A DNA stretch of 64,000 bases, from positions 186,001-250,000 of the forward strand of contig NZ_JBFAZP010000006.1 of the NCBI RefSeq assembly GCF_040681875.1, in the 5' to 3' direction. Shown in pieces: positions 16,095-23,555 of this stretch (its first letter is position 1; the number at the start of each line of letters is the position of its first letter). Position numbers and translations under genes: made by a program. The notes beneath the pieces were generated by a model, which saw only the letters and a program-made list of their open reading frames with translations, was not told where the DNA came from and searched no databases. The DNA is from Longispora sp040681875. GTDB lineage: Bacteria > Actinomycetota > Actinomycetes > Mycobacteriales > Micromonosporaceae.

Positions 16095-16711
16095 GTCTCA
16101 CCGCTGACATGTGGTTCGACCCCTCCTGCCCCTGGGCCTGGGTCACCTCCCGCTGGCTGCTGGAGGTCGAGAAGGTCCGTACCGTCGACTTCCGGTTCCA
16201 CGTCATGAGCCTGTCCGTGCTCAACGACGGCCGCGACCTGCCGCAGAGCTACCTCGACTTCCTGGTCACCGCCTGGGGCCCGGTGCGGGTCTGCATCGCC
16301 GCCGAGCAGCGGTTCGGCAACAAGATCCTGCTGCCGCTCTACACCGCCCTCGGCAACCGGATCCACACCCCCGACCGGGGCACCCCCGAGGAGATCATCC
16401 TGGGCGCGCTCGCCGAGGTGGGCCTGCCCGCCGACCTCGCCGAGGCCGCGCACTCCGACGCCCTGGACGCCGAGCTGCGCGCCAGCCACCACGCCGGCAT
16501 GGACCTCGTCGGCCAGGACGTCGGCACCCCCGTCATCCACGTGCCCGGGGCCGACGGGGAGACCATCGCGTTCTTCGGGCCGGTCGTGACCCCGGTGCCC
16601 CGGGACGAGGTGGCCGGGAAGCTGTGGGACGGGGTGCTGCTCGTCGCCGGTACCCCCGGATTCTTCGAACTGAAGCGTTCCCGGGGCGACGAGGCCCCGC
16701 GCCTGCACTGA
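16082..16711 (+). CDS. DsbA-fold oxidoreductase, mycothiol-dependent nitroreductase (Rv2466c) family
   Basis: A protein of 209 residues. It matches the Rv2466c family: an N-terminal WFDPSCPWAW active-site segment, TSRWLLEVEKVR, FHVMSLSVLN, WGPVRVCIAAEQ and a helical insertion. In M. tuberculosis Rv2466c the motif is CPWC and the second Cys is redox active; here it is CPWA, so only the nucleophilic Cys remains and a monothiol mechanism with mycothiol is likely. It is cytoplasmic, with no signal peptide. It has no visible ribosome-binding site, consistent with a leaderless start, and a palindrome covers the start codon, so it is probably induced by redox or electrophile stress. Confidence 0.88.
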   Translation: MTTERLTADMWFDPSCPWAWVTSRWLLEVEKVRTVDFRFHVMSLSVLNDGRDLPQSYLDFLVTAWGPVRVCIAAEQRFGNKILLPLYTALGNRIHTPDRGTPEEIILGALAEVGLPADLAEAAHSDALDAELRASHHAGMDLVGQDVGTPVIHVPGADGETIAFFGPVVTPVPRDEVAGKLWDGVLLVAGTPGFFELKRSRGDEAPRLH

Positions 16712-16880
16712 GAGCAGATCAAGAGCGAAGAGCTTTTGATGGTTACGGCGACACCCGGCCCTGTGCCGGTCGGCACTTCCGGGAGGCCGCCGCTGTCGGG
16801 TACGAGGACGGCGGCGGGCTCCCGGGGTGTCCCCGGAGGGCTGCGGCGTGCTGGGCCGGGGGCCCGCCCCGGCGTACCCG

Positions 16881-17294
16881 TCAGCTGATGTTGCCGTCGA
16901 CGTCCGGCCAGAGTGGTTTGGGCCAGGTGTCCACGTAGAGGAGCTGGGCCTCGCCCAGGGCGTGCTTGTAGATCCGGCGCGCCGCCGGTCCGGTGTAGAG
17001 CCAGTCGTCGCAGTCGTCGTAGACCACCCGGTGCCGGCCACTGTCCTCGTCGACGCCCAGGTCGGACGTCGTCCAGCCGACCAGGGCGGCCCGGCGGAGC
17101 AGCAGACCCGGCCTCGGCAGCACCCACCACACGCACCACCAGGACACGTTGCTGCCGCGGCCCTCGTAGGCCCAGTAGCTCAGGAGGCGGGGGAAGCGGG
17201 TCTCGTGGCGGTACCGCAGGCCGGTGGCTCTCTCGTCGCCGGTGAGCAGTGCCCGGAGGTGTTCGTAGCGTTCGTCCACCTCGCTCGACATCAC
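16881..17294 (-). CDS. Hypothetical protein, Trp-rich
   Basis: A protein of 137 residues that I do not recognise. It is rich in Trp, Tyr and Arg (SYWAYEGRGSNVSWWCVWWVLP; VVYDDCDDWLYTG) and has no signal peptide or clear membrane helix. GTG 17294 is preferred over the next ATG because TAGTTT ends 6 bases before it, as in a leaderless gene. It stands alone between the Rv2466c-like gene and the WhiB gene. Codon use is like that of its neighbours, so it is likely real. Confidence 0.7.
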   Translation of the reverse strand: MMSSEVDERYEHLRALLTGDERATGLRYRHETRFPRLLSYWAYEGRGSNVSWWCVWWVLPRPGLLLRRAALVGWTTSDLGVDEDSGRHRVVYDDCDDWLYTGPAARRIYKHALGEAQLLYVDTWPKPLWPDVDGNIS

Positions 17295-17300
17295 CCCACG

Positions 17301-17330
17301 AAACTAGCCCCTCACGTCCAGTCGGGGCAA
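17301..17330 (-). promoter_or_regulatory. Leaderless-type promoter of the Trp-rich gene
   Basis: On the minus strand, TTGCCC (17330-17325) and TAGTTT (17306-17301) with an 18-base spacer, followed 6 bases later by GTG 17294. Confidence 0.5.
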
Positions 17331-17428
17331 CGCCCGTCAGTTCCGCCAGGTGGGCGGGTGCCGGCGCCGGACGGCCCCGGTCGCTCCGAGCAGGTGCGAC
17401 GTCGGGCCGCCGGGCGGGGAGGACGCTG

Positions 17429-17743
17429 TCAGACCGGGATGGTGCGCTTCTCGCCCAGCGCCCAGACCTGCGCCCTCGGGCCGAGCGCCTCGGCGAACAG
17501 GTCCCGCCAACTGGTGACCCTCGGGTGCTGCTTGCGCAGGGCGCGGCGCTCCCGGTCGGTCATCCCGCCCCACACGCCGTGCTCGTCCCCGGCGTCGAGC
17601 GCCTCGGCGAGGCAGCGGTACCGGACCGGGCAGTGTTCGCAGATCCGCTTGGCCTCGTGCTGGGCGGCCCCGTCGACGTACAGGGCCTCCGGGTTGCTTC
17701 CCCGGCAGCTCGCCCGCAGCGTCCATTCCATGTCGATCGTCAT
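17429..17743 (-). CDS. wblA: WhiB-like iron-sulfur regulator, WblA/WhiB4 subgroup
   Basis: A protein of 104 residues with four Cys ligands for a [4Fe-4S] cluster (one in SCRGS, three in ICEHCPVRYRC) and the turn motif GVWGGMT followed by the basic DRERRALRKQHP. The spacing and the segments YVDGAAQHEAKRIC and HPRVTSWRDL match the WblA/WhiB4 subgroup rather than WhiB1, WhiB2, WhiB3 or WhiB7. That subgroup senses O2 and NO and affects antibiotic production and sporulation in Streptomyces, and redox balance in mycobacteria. ATG 17743 is chosen because it sits 5 residues before the conserved EWTLRASC start; upstream codons are Pro-rich and unlike the family. Confidence 0.88.
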   Translation of the reverse strand: MTIDMEWTLRASCRGSNPEALYVDGAAQHEAKRICEHCPVRYRCLAEALDAGDEHGVWGGMTDRERRALRKQHPRVTSWRDLFAEALGPRAQVWALGEKRTIPV

Positions 17744-17909
17744 GCCTGGCCCCCTTACTGGCGTCGGGGCCGGGGCCGGGCGCGCCACCCCCTGGCGCGG
17801 CCCGTGGCCCCTTCCCCGCCGGCGCCGCCCTCAGACCCCCCTCGGGAGCGCCGTAGGAGATCGACGCTAACGATGTCAACGCGGGATGTGAATACGTCAA
17901 CCTCCCCAT

Positions 17910-17921
17910 TTCTTGTAAGAA
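17910..17921. promoter_or_regulatory. Short palindrome between wblA and the GAF-LuxR gene
   Basis: TTCTTGTAAGAA (5-base arms, 2-base spacer) in the 255-base divergent interval. A TTGACA hexamer follows at 17941-17946, but no convincing -10 is found at the right distance. Possible regulator site, weak. Confidence 0.3.
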
Positions 17922-17998
17922 CTTCGCTCGATCGATCTCCTTGACACCAGTACCGTGACCTGGGCACTCTTGCCGCACAGCACAGGGGGGAGGCGCCC

Positions 17999-19003
17999 GT
18001 GTGGCAGGACGTGCTGGTCGAGGTCGGCTGCGTGGCGGGCGGTACGGCCGACCCGGCGCAGGCCGCCTCCGAGGCGCTGCGCGTCATCCACCGGATCGTC
18101 CCGTTCGCGGCGGCGTCCCTCAGCCGGTACGACCCGCTGACCGGGGAGCACCGCACCCTCGCCAACGACGGCTACCCCGACGACGTGCTGCGCTACCTGG
18201 ACACCACGTTCGTGGACGACGACATCGGCTACCGGACGATGCGCGGCAGCAGCACCACCCCGCTGCGCTGGCGGGACGTGCCCGGCGAGGTGCCGTACCG
18301 GGAGACCCGCTCGGCCCTGGAGACGTTCCTGCCCAACGGCTTCGTCGAGGGCGTGACCGTGTGCCTGTACACCCGGGCGGGCCGCTACACCGGCAGCCTG
18401 CACCTGTCCACGGACAGCACCGCGCACCCCGCCGACGACGTGGTCCCCGCCCTGGTCGTGCTCCAGACGATGCTGTCCGGGGTCGCCGACGGGATGCGCG
18501 CCGCCACCGACCCGCTGACCCTGCTCGGCCCCGGCGACCGCGCGGCCGTGGTGAGCCGCGAGGGCCGGGCCGTCGCCGTACCGGGCTGCGACCTCGGACC
18601 GCAGCTGGCCCGGGGCGACGGGCTGGTGGCCGACGTCGCGCGGCACCTGGCCGGCGGGCACGTGCCGCCCCGGTTCTGGTGGCCGGACCCCGACGGCGGC
18701 TGGCACCAGGTGCGGATGTACCCGGTCGCGGGCGGCGCGGTCGTGGTCGAGACGCCGGCGCGGCTGCCGTACGAGCTGACCGCCCGGGAGCTGGACGTGC
18801 TGAACCTGATGGTCGCCGGGTACAGCAACCCGCAGATCGCCGGGGCGCTCACCGTCGCGCCGAAGACGGCCGCCAAGCACGTGGAGCACGTACTCGCCAA
18901 GTTGGGGTGCGGGTCGCGGACCGAGGCGGCGGTGCTCGCGATCCGGGAGGGGCTGATCCGGCTGCCGGACGAGACGATTCCCCGGCTGCGCGCCGTGGCG
19001 TGA
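17999..19003 (+). CDS. LuxR-family transcriptional regulator with GAF-like sensor domain
   Basis: A protein of 334 residues. The N-terminal part to about 165 resembles a GAF domain (VIHRIVPFAAASLSRYDPLTGEHR; VCLYTRAGRYTGSLHLST). The C-terminal 65 residues form a LuxR helix-turn-helix: LTARELDVLNLMVAGYSNPQIAGALTVAPKTAAKHVEHVLAKLG. There is no receiver domain, so ligand binding rather than phosphorylation is expected. GTG 17999 follows the run GGGGGGAGG, a strong ribosome-binding site. It is divergent from wblA and upstream of the NarL-type pair, but the 130-base gap and a promoter-like TAGGCT at 19120 suggest separate transcription from the latter. Confidence 0.85.
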   Translation: MWQDVLVEVGCVAGGTADPAQAASEALRVIHRIVPFAAASLSRYDPLTGEHRTLANDGYPDDVLRYLDTTFVDDDIGYRTMRGSSTTPLRWRDVPGEVPYRETRSALETFLPNGFVEGVTVCLYTRAGRYTGSLHLSTDSTAHPADDVVPALVVLQTMLSGVADGMRAATDPLTLLGPGDRAAVVSREGRAVAVPGCDLGPQLARGDGLVADVARHLAGGHVPPRFWWPDPDGGWHQVRMYPVAGGAVVVETPARLPYELTARELDVLNLMVAGYSNPQIAGALTVAPKTAAKHVEHVLAKLGCGSRTEAAVLAIREGLIRLPDETIPRLRAVA

Positions 19004-19133
19004 CCTGCCGGGTGCGGGGCTGGCGTAGGCGGCGGGCGCTGTCGTGGCCCGGCCCGCCGGCCGCTGGTGGTACCTGGGTGGTAGCTCCGTGGTCCGATGT
19101 CGGGGGCGCGCGCGGCCCGTAGGCTGCGGAGAC

Positions 19134-20333
19134 ATGAGGGAGTTGTTCCAGACGGTCGGCCGCGCGCTGCTCTTCGCGCTGTGGACCGGACGCGACAGCG
19201 GCCCGCCGATCCCCCGGTGGCGGAACGCGCGGGTGCTGCTCGTCGTGGCGGCCGCGCTGCTGGCGTGGTCCACCTGGTCGCTCCTGAACTCCCAGAGGAA
19301 CCCGGACTCGCTGCGCGACCCGGTGCTCGCCGTGCTCAGCTGCCTGCCGCTCGCGCTGGTGGTCCGGTGGCCGCTGTGGGCGTGGCGGGTCATGGCGGCC
19401 GGCATGCTGCTCGGCGGTCTCGCCCGGGCGTATCTGGACAACCAGCCCTGGCCGTGGAACCCCGCCCAGATCCTGATCGGCCTGGTCGTGCTGTTCGTGG
19501 TGGCGCTGCGGAACACGGCCGGCGTGGTGACCTGGGTGGGTTTGATGACACTCGTCCCCATCGCGCTGTTCGTCGACCGGGACAACGTCGCCGCGTGCAT
19601 GGTGCCCGTCGTCGTGCTCCTGCTGCTCGGCTACCAGATCGGCCGCCGCCGCCAGGCCCAGAGCCGGCTCAAGGTCGAGGAGCGGCGCACCGAGGTCGAG
19701 CACGCCCGGCGCGCCGTCCTGGAGGAGCGGACCAGGATCGCCCGGGAACTGCACGACGTCGTCGCGCACCACCTGTCGATGATCACGGTGCGCGCCCAGA
19801 CCGCGCCGTACCGGATCCCGGACCTGCCCGAGTCCGCGACCACCGAGCTGGCCGAGCTCGGCGACGCGGCCCGCGAGGCGCTGACGGAGATGCGCCGGCT
19901 CCTGGGGGTGCTGCGCAGCGAGGACGCCGCCACCGAGCGCGCCCCGCAGCCCGGTCTCGACGCGCTCGGCGGCCTGCTGGAGACCGCGCGGGCCGCCGGG
20001 GTGCGGGTCGACGCGACCGTCACCGGGGAGGCGGTGCTGCCGGCCGGCGTCAGCCTCACGGGGTACCGGATCGTGCAGGAGGCCCTGTCCAACGCCAGCC
20101 GACACGCGCCCGGGGCGGCGGTGACCGTGGAGGTCCACCGGGAGCCGGCCGGGCTCGGGCTGCTGGTGTCCAACGGGGTCTCCCCGCACGGACCCACGAC
20201 GCACTCCGGGCCGGGCCACGGCCTCGTCGGGATGCGCGAACGGGTCGGCATGCTCGGCGGCGAGCTGGCGGCCGGCCCCACCACCGACGGCGGTTGGCGG
20301 GTCAGCGCCCGGCTACCGTATACCGATGATTAG
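19134..20333 (+). CDS. NarL-type (HisKA_3) sensor histidine kinase
   Basis: A kinase of 399 residues. Five to six membrane segments span residues about 30-180, with almost no extracytoplasmic sensor domain. A coiled linker leads to the dimerisation box EERTRIARELHDVVAHHLSMI with the phospho-His. The HATPase region has ALSNASRHAPGA (N box) and GHGLVGMRERVGMLGG. This is the intramembrane-sensing type common in actinomycetes, often responsive to membrane stress or antibiotics. ATG 19134 follows GGAG, and TAGGCT lies 8 bases upstream. The last 8 bases overlap the regulator gene. Confidence 0.93.
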   Translation: MRELFQTVGRALLFALWTGRDSGPPIPRWRNARVLLVVAAALLAWSTWSLLNSQRNPDSLRDPVLAVLSCLPLALVVRWPLWAWRVMAAGMLLGGLARAYLDNQPWPWNPAQILIGLVVLFVVALRNTAGVVTWVGLMTLVPIALFVDRDNVAACMVPVVVLLLLGYQIGRRRQAQSRLKVEERRTEVEHARRAVLEERTRIARELHDVVAHHLSMITVRAQTAPYRIPDLPESATTELAELGDAAREALTEMRRLLGVLRSEDAATERAPQPGLDALGGLLETARAAGVRVDATVTGEAVLPAGVSLTGYRIVQEALSNASRHAPGAAVTVEVHREPAGLGLLVSNGVSPHGPTTHSGPGHGLVGMRERVGMLGGELAAGPTTDGGWRVSARLPYTDD

Positions 20334-21033
20334 GGTCATGATCGTCGACGACCAGGCCATGGTGCGGCAGGGTTTCGGGGCGCTCCTCGCCGCGCAGCCC
20401 GACATCGAGGTCGTCGGGGACGCCGAGAACGGCGCGGCGGCGGTCGCCGTGGCCAAGCGGACCCTGCCGGACGTGGTCCTGATGGACGTCCGGATGCCCG
20501 TGATGGACGGCATCGAGGCGACCCGGATCATCCTGGACCAGACCGACGGCGCGCGGACCGCGACGGGCGCGGGCGGCCCGGACCGGCCGGAACCGCACCG
20601 GGTCCGGGTGCTCATCCTGACGACGTTCGACCTGGACGACTACGTGTACGAGGCCCTGCGCGCCGGCGCCAGCGGCTTCCTCCTCAAGGACGCGCCGGCC
20701 GCCGAGCTGATCCAGGCGGTCCGGATCGTCGCCGCCGGGGACGGGCTGCTCGCCCCGAGGGTGACCGGCCGGCTGATCGCGGAGTTCGCCCGCCGGCCGA
20801 GCGGTCCGCCGCCCGCCGCGATCGGCGCGCTGACCGCCCGGGAGACCGAGGTGCTCGTGCTGATCGCGCGCGGGCTGTCCAACGGGGAGATCGCCGCCGA
20901 GCTGGTGATCGCGGAGCAGACCATCAAGACGCACGTGGGGCGGATCCTGGGGAAGCTGGGGCTGCGGGACCGGGCCCAGGCGGTGGTCGCCGCCTACGAG
21001 AGCGGCCTGATCACCCCCCAGGGTTCCGCCTGA
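20326..21033 (+). CDS. NarL/FixJ-family response regulator
   Basis: A protein of 235 residues. The receiver domain has DD at residues 6-7, phospho-acceptor Asp in DVVLMDVRMPVMDG, Thr in ILTTFDLDDYV and Lys in FLLKDAPAAEL. The C-terminal LuxR helix-turn-helix is LTARETEVLVLIARGLSNGEIAAELVIAEQTIKTHVGRIL. An insertion of about 15 residues (TDGARTATGAGGPDRPEPHR) between receiver beta 3 and beta 4 is unusual. It is translationally coupled to the kinase by an 8-base overlap. Targets are unknown; no drug exporter lies next to it. Confidence 0.94.
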   Translation: MIRVMIVDDQAMVRQGFGALLAAQPDIEVVGDAENGAAAVAVAKRTLPDVVLMDVRMPVMDGIEATRIILDQTDGARTATGAGGPDRPEPHRVRVLILTTFDLDDYVYEALRAGASGFLLKDAPAAELIQAVRIVAAGDGLLAPRVTGRLIAEFARRPSGPPPAAIGALTARETEVLVLIARGLSNGEIAAELVIAEQTIKTHVGRILGKLGLRDRAQAVVAAYESGLITPQGSA

Positions 21034-21256
21034 GTTTCCCGGGTCGGTCGTCGATCGCCTGGTAGGCGGCGGTCCGCAGATCGCTCCACATCGGTAGCCG
21101 CTGGTCTCCGGCGTGCGCTCGTCGCATCTCGAAGCACCCCGGGCAGAATCCGGAGACCGGTGTCCGGCACGCCAGGGATAAGCGCGTCCACAGTGGGCGG
21201 ACGCCTATCACGGTCCGGCTTTCTCCGCACCCGCCCAGTCGTTCCGTTTTCGTCAT
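21011..21256 (-). CDS. Possible small Cys-containing protein
   Basis: An 81-residue open frame from ATG 21256, convergent with the response regulator and overlapping its last 23 bases. The translation has Cys in RLGGCGES and in LACRTPVSGFCPGCFEMRRAH, including one CxxC pair, and ends in a basic tail. Third positions are GC-rich through most of it, less so at the start. I do not recognise the family. It may be a small zinc-binding protein or a spurious frame; it is listed because the 583-base interval would otherwise be empty. Confidence 0.35.
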   Translation of the reverse strand: MTKTERLGGCGESRTVIGVRPLWTRLSLACRTPVSGFCPGCFEMRRAHAGDQRLPMWSDLRTAAYQAIDDRPGKLRRNPGG

Positions 21257-21616
21257 GGGGAATTGGTTGACCTCACCCACTCGGCCGACTCCTCGATCCC
21301 GACGTCCGTGGATATGATCCGGCACAGTTATCCGTGCGCCGAAAGCATTGGACTCTCCAATCATGATCGACCATGACGAGATCATTGGCACCCCACGCAT
21401 TGCGAGCGCCCCTGACCAGGCACAACGTCGGACTGCGAAGCGCCACTCGGAGAAACGGGGAAATTGGTTGGCACAAGCTGAAATGAATTTTCCTCACGGC
21501 TCCCGATGTTTACTCACCGATAACAAAACATTGTCTTTTCCGGTATCTCCGCCACTATTCGCCGAGGAAGTCGTCACGTCGACCGGTGAACTCGCCCGGC
21601 TGCGGGGAGGCGCCCG
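21257..21616. other. AT-richer upstream region of the Hsp70-like gene
   Basis: 360 bases without a convincing gene and clearly less GC-rich than the flanks, especially 21470-21560 (GATAACAAAACATTG). GGGGAATTGGTTG near 21257 and GGGGAAATTGGTTG near 21458 form an imperfect direct repeat. TTGTCT at 21531-21536 could be a -35, with weak -10 candidates near 21554. No HAIR (HspR) or CIRCE (HrcA) heat-shock element was seen. Confidence 0.4.
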
Positions 21617-23110
21617 GTGGAGGTGATCGGGATCGATCTCGGCACCACGTACTCGGCGGTCGCCGCGCTCGCCGCCGACGGCCGGCCCGAGCTCCTGGTC
21701 AACCGGGACGGCGAGCGGCTGACCCCGTCCGTCGTGCTGTTCGAGAGTCCCACCGGGGTGCTGGTCGGCACCCTGGCCCGGCGGTCCGCCGCGAGCCGGC
21801 CCGGCGACTGCGTGCAGTTCGTCAAGCGCCGGATGGGCGAGGCGGCGGCGGTGCACGTCGACGCGGACGGTCGGGGGTACCGGGCCGAGGAGGTCTCCGC
21901 GCTCCTGCTCCGCCGGCTCGCCGAGGACGCCGCCACCGCGCTCGGCCGGCCGGTGCGCGACGTGGTGATCACGGTCCCCGCGTACTTCGACGACGCCCGG
22001 CGCACGGCCACCCGCGACGCCGGCCGGCTCGCCGGGCTCACCGTGCACCGCCTGGTCAACGAGCCCACCGCGGCGGCCGTCGGCTACGGGACGCACTCCG
22101 GCCAGGACGGCGTGTTCTTCGTCTACGACCTGGGCGGCGGCACGTTCGACGCCACCGTGCTGCGGGTGGTCGACGGCGACTACGAGGTGATCGCCACCGA
22201 CGGGGACCGGCACCTCGGCGGGTGCGACTTCGACAACCTGCTGATCGGGTACCTGGCGACGCGGATCATCGAGCAGGGCGGCCCCGACGTCACCCGCGAC
22301 CCGGTGCTGTCCGCCGAACTCCGCGAGCGCTGCGAGACCGCGAAGATCCGGCTGTCCACAGCGGACACCGCCTCGGTCCGGCTGACCGTGCGGGACCGGA
22401 CGTACTCGTTCCAGGTGTCCCGGAGCGAGTTCGAGGACCTGTCGGCCGGGCTGCTGTACCGGACGGAACTGCTCCTGGAGTCCGTCATGGACGAGGCCCA
22501 GCTGTCCTGGCGCGACGTGGACCGGGTGCTCCTCGTCGGCGGCTGCACCCGGATGCCCATGGTCCGCGACCTGATCAGCCGGTTGACCCACCGGGTACCG
22601 GAGCCCGGCGTGCACCCCGACGAGGCGGTGGCGTTGGGGGCGGCCGTGATCGCCGGCTCGTTGACGGCGCCCCGGCCCACGGTGACGGTCACCGACGTCA
22701 CCTCGCAGGCGCTGGGCACGATCGCCCTGGATGCGGACACCGGCCAGCTCACCAACTTCGTCATCATCCCCCGGAACAGCCCGGTCCCGTGCCGGTACGA
22801 GGAGACCTTCGTGACGGTGCAGCCCCGGCAGAGCAGACTGCACGCCTCCGTGACCGAGGGCGAGGACTCCGATCCGGAGCACGTCGCCGTCCTGCACCGC
22901 AGCGTGCTCGCCCTGCCGCCCGGGCTGCCCGACGAGGCCCCGATCCGGGTGGTGATGTCCTACGACGTGGACGGCGTGGCGCACGTCGAGACCATCGACG
23001 CCACCCACGACCGGCCGCTGGGCGCCGTCGCCCTCGACCGGCCGGCCAACCTCGATGGCGACCGGCTGGCCGCCAGCGAGGCCGCGCTCGCCCACCTGGG
23101 GGTGCGGTGA
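21617..23110 (+). CDS. Hsp70-like ATPase without the helical lid
   Basis: A protein of 497 residues, against about 610-640 for DnaK. The nucleotide-binding domain is complete: IDLGTTYSAVA (phosphate 1, residues 5-15), NEPTAAAVGYG, YDLGGGTFDATVL (phosphate 2), LLVGGCTRMPMVRDLI (adenosine) and HPDEAVALGAAV. A short beta-type substrate domain follows (about 365-470) with divergent sequence. The C-terminal alpha lid is missing. GTG 21617 has GGGGAGG 6 bases upstream. No grpE or dnaJ is nearby; instead a small gene overlaps its stop by 4 bases. It is a specialised Hsp70 homologue, not the housekeeping DnaK. Confidence 0.9.
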   Translation: MEVIGIDLGTTYSAVAALAADGRPELLVNRDGERLTPSVVLFESPTGVLVGTLARRSAASRPGDCVQFVKRRMGEAAAVHVDADGRGYRAEEVSALLLRRLAEDAATALGRPVRDVVITVPAYFDDARRTATRDAGRLAGLTVHRLVNEPTAAAVGYGTHSGQDGVFFVYDLGGGTFDATVLRVVDGDYEVIATDGDRHLGGCDFDNLLIGYLATRIIEQGGPDVTRDPVLSAELRERCETAKIRLSTADTASVRLTVRDRTYSFQVSRSEFEDLSAGLLYRTELLLESVMDEAQLSWRDVDRVLLVGGCTRMPMVRDLISRLTHRVPEPGVHPDEAVALGAAVIAGSLTAPRPTVTVTDVTSQALGTIALDADTGQLTNFVIIPRNSPVPCRYEETFVTVQPRQSRLHASVTEGEDSDPEHVAVLHRSVLALPPGLPDEAPIRVVMSYDVDGVAHVETIDATHDRPLGAVALDRPANLDGDRLAASEAALAHLGVR

Positions 23111-23514
23111 CCGCGCCCGCAGAGGTGCTGGCCCGGCTGGAGGAGCTGCGGATGCTCGGCTCGCTGGCCCGGCTCGTGGAACGGCTCGACCGGTACGACG
23201 GGCCCGATCCCGGGTTCGTGGGCACCGTGCGCGAGGAACTGACCGAGGCGCTCGCCGGGCACGGTCCGGGCGGGTTCGAGCCCGTGGCCCCGGGCGGGGC
23301 GCCGGACGCGGGCGCCCCGGACCCGGGCAGGTCGCTGTTCGAACCGGCGGCTCCGGGGCGGGCGCCGACCGGGCCGGGGCGGGGGCTGTTCGAGCCGCCG
23401 GTCCGGGGCGGGTCGCTGTCGGAGCGGGCGGTCGGCTGGGGGTGGGGGTTCCTGCCGGTGCAGGTGGTGCTCGACGGCGCCGACGGGTTCCTCGTACCCG
23501 ACGAAGGTCTGTGA
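23107..23514 (+). CDS. Unknown partner protein of the Hsp70-like ATPase, with three FEP motifs
   Basis: A protein of 135 residues from GTG 23107, whose first bases overlap the Hsp70 stop (GTGA), so the two are translationally coupled. Residues 1-48 look helical and amphipathic (EVLARLEELRMLGSLARLVERLD). Residues 50-105 are a Gly/Pro/Ala-rich linker with three similarly framed motifs: GGFEPVAPGG, SLFEPAAPGR and GLFEPPVRGG. The C terminus is hydrophobic (GWGWGFLPVQVVLDGADGFLV). No known family is recognised; it is not GrpE- or J-domain-like (no HPD). The coupling suggests it is a cofactor, adaptor or substrate of the ATPase. This is inference from position only. Confidence 0.7.
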   Translation: MTAPAEVLARLEELRMLGSLARLVERLDRYDGPDPGFVGTVREELTEALAGHGPGGFEPVAPGGAPDAGAPDPGRSLFEPAAPGRAPTGPGRGLFEPPVRGGSLSERAVGWGWGFLPVQVVLDGADGFLVPDEGL

Positions 23515-23555
23515 TCTTCGCGCGGTCCGGCGGCCCGGCCGGACCGCACGGCTCC

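Noticed and set aside
21257..21616. Heat-shock operator upstream of the Hsp70-like gene
   Set aside because: Searched for HspR (HAIR) and HrcA (CIRCE) inverted repeats; none is present.
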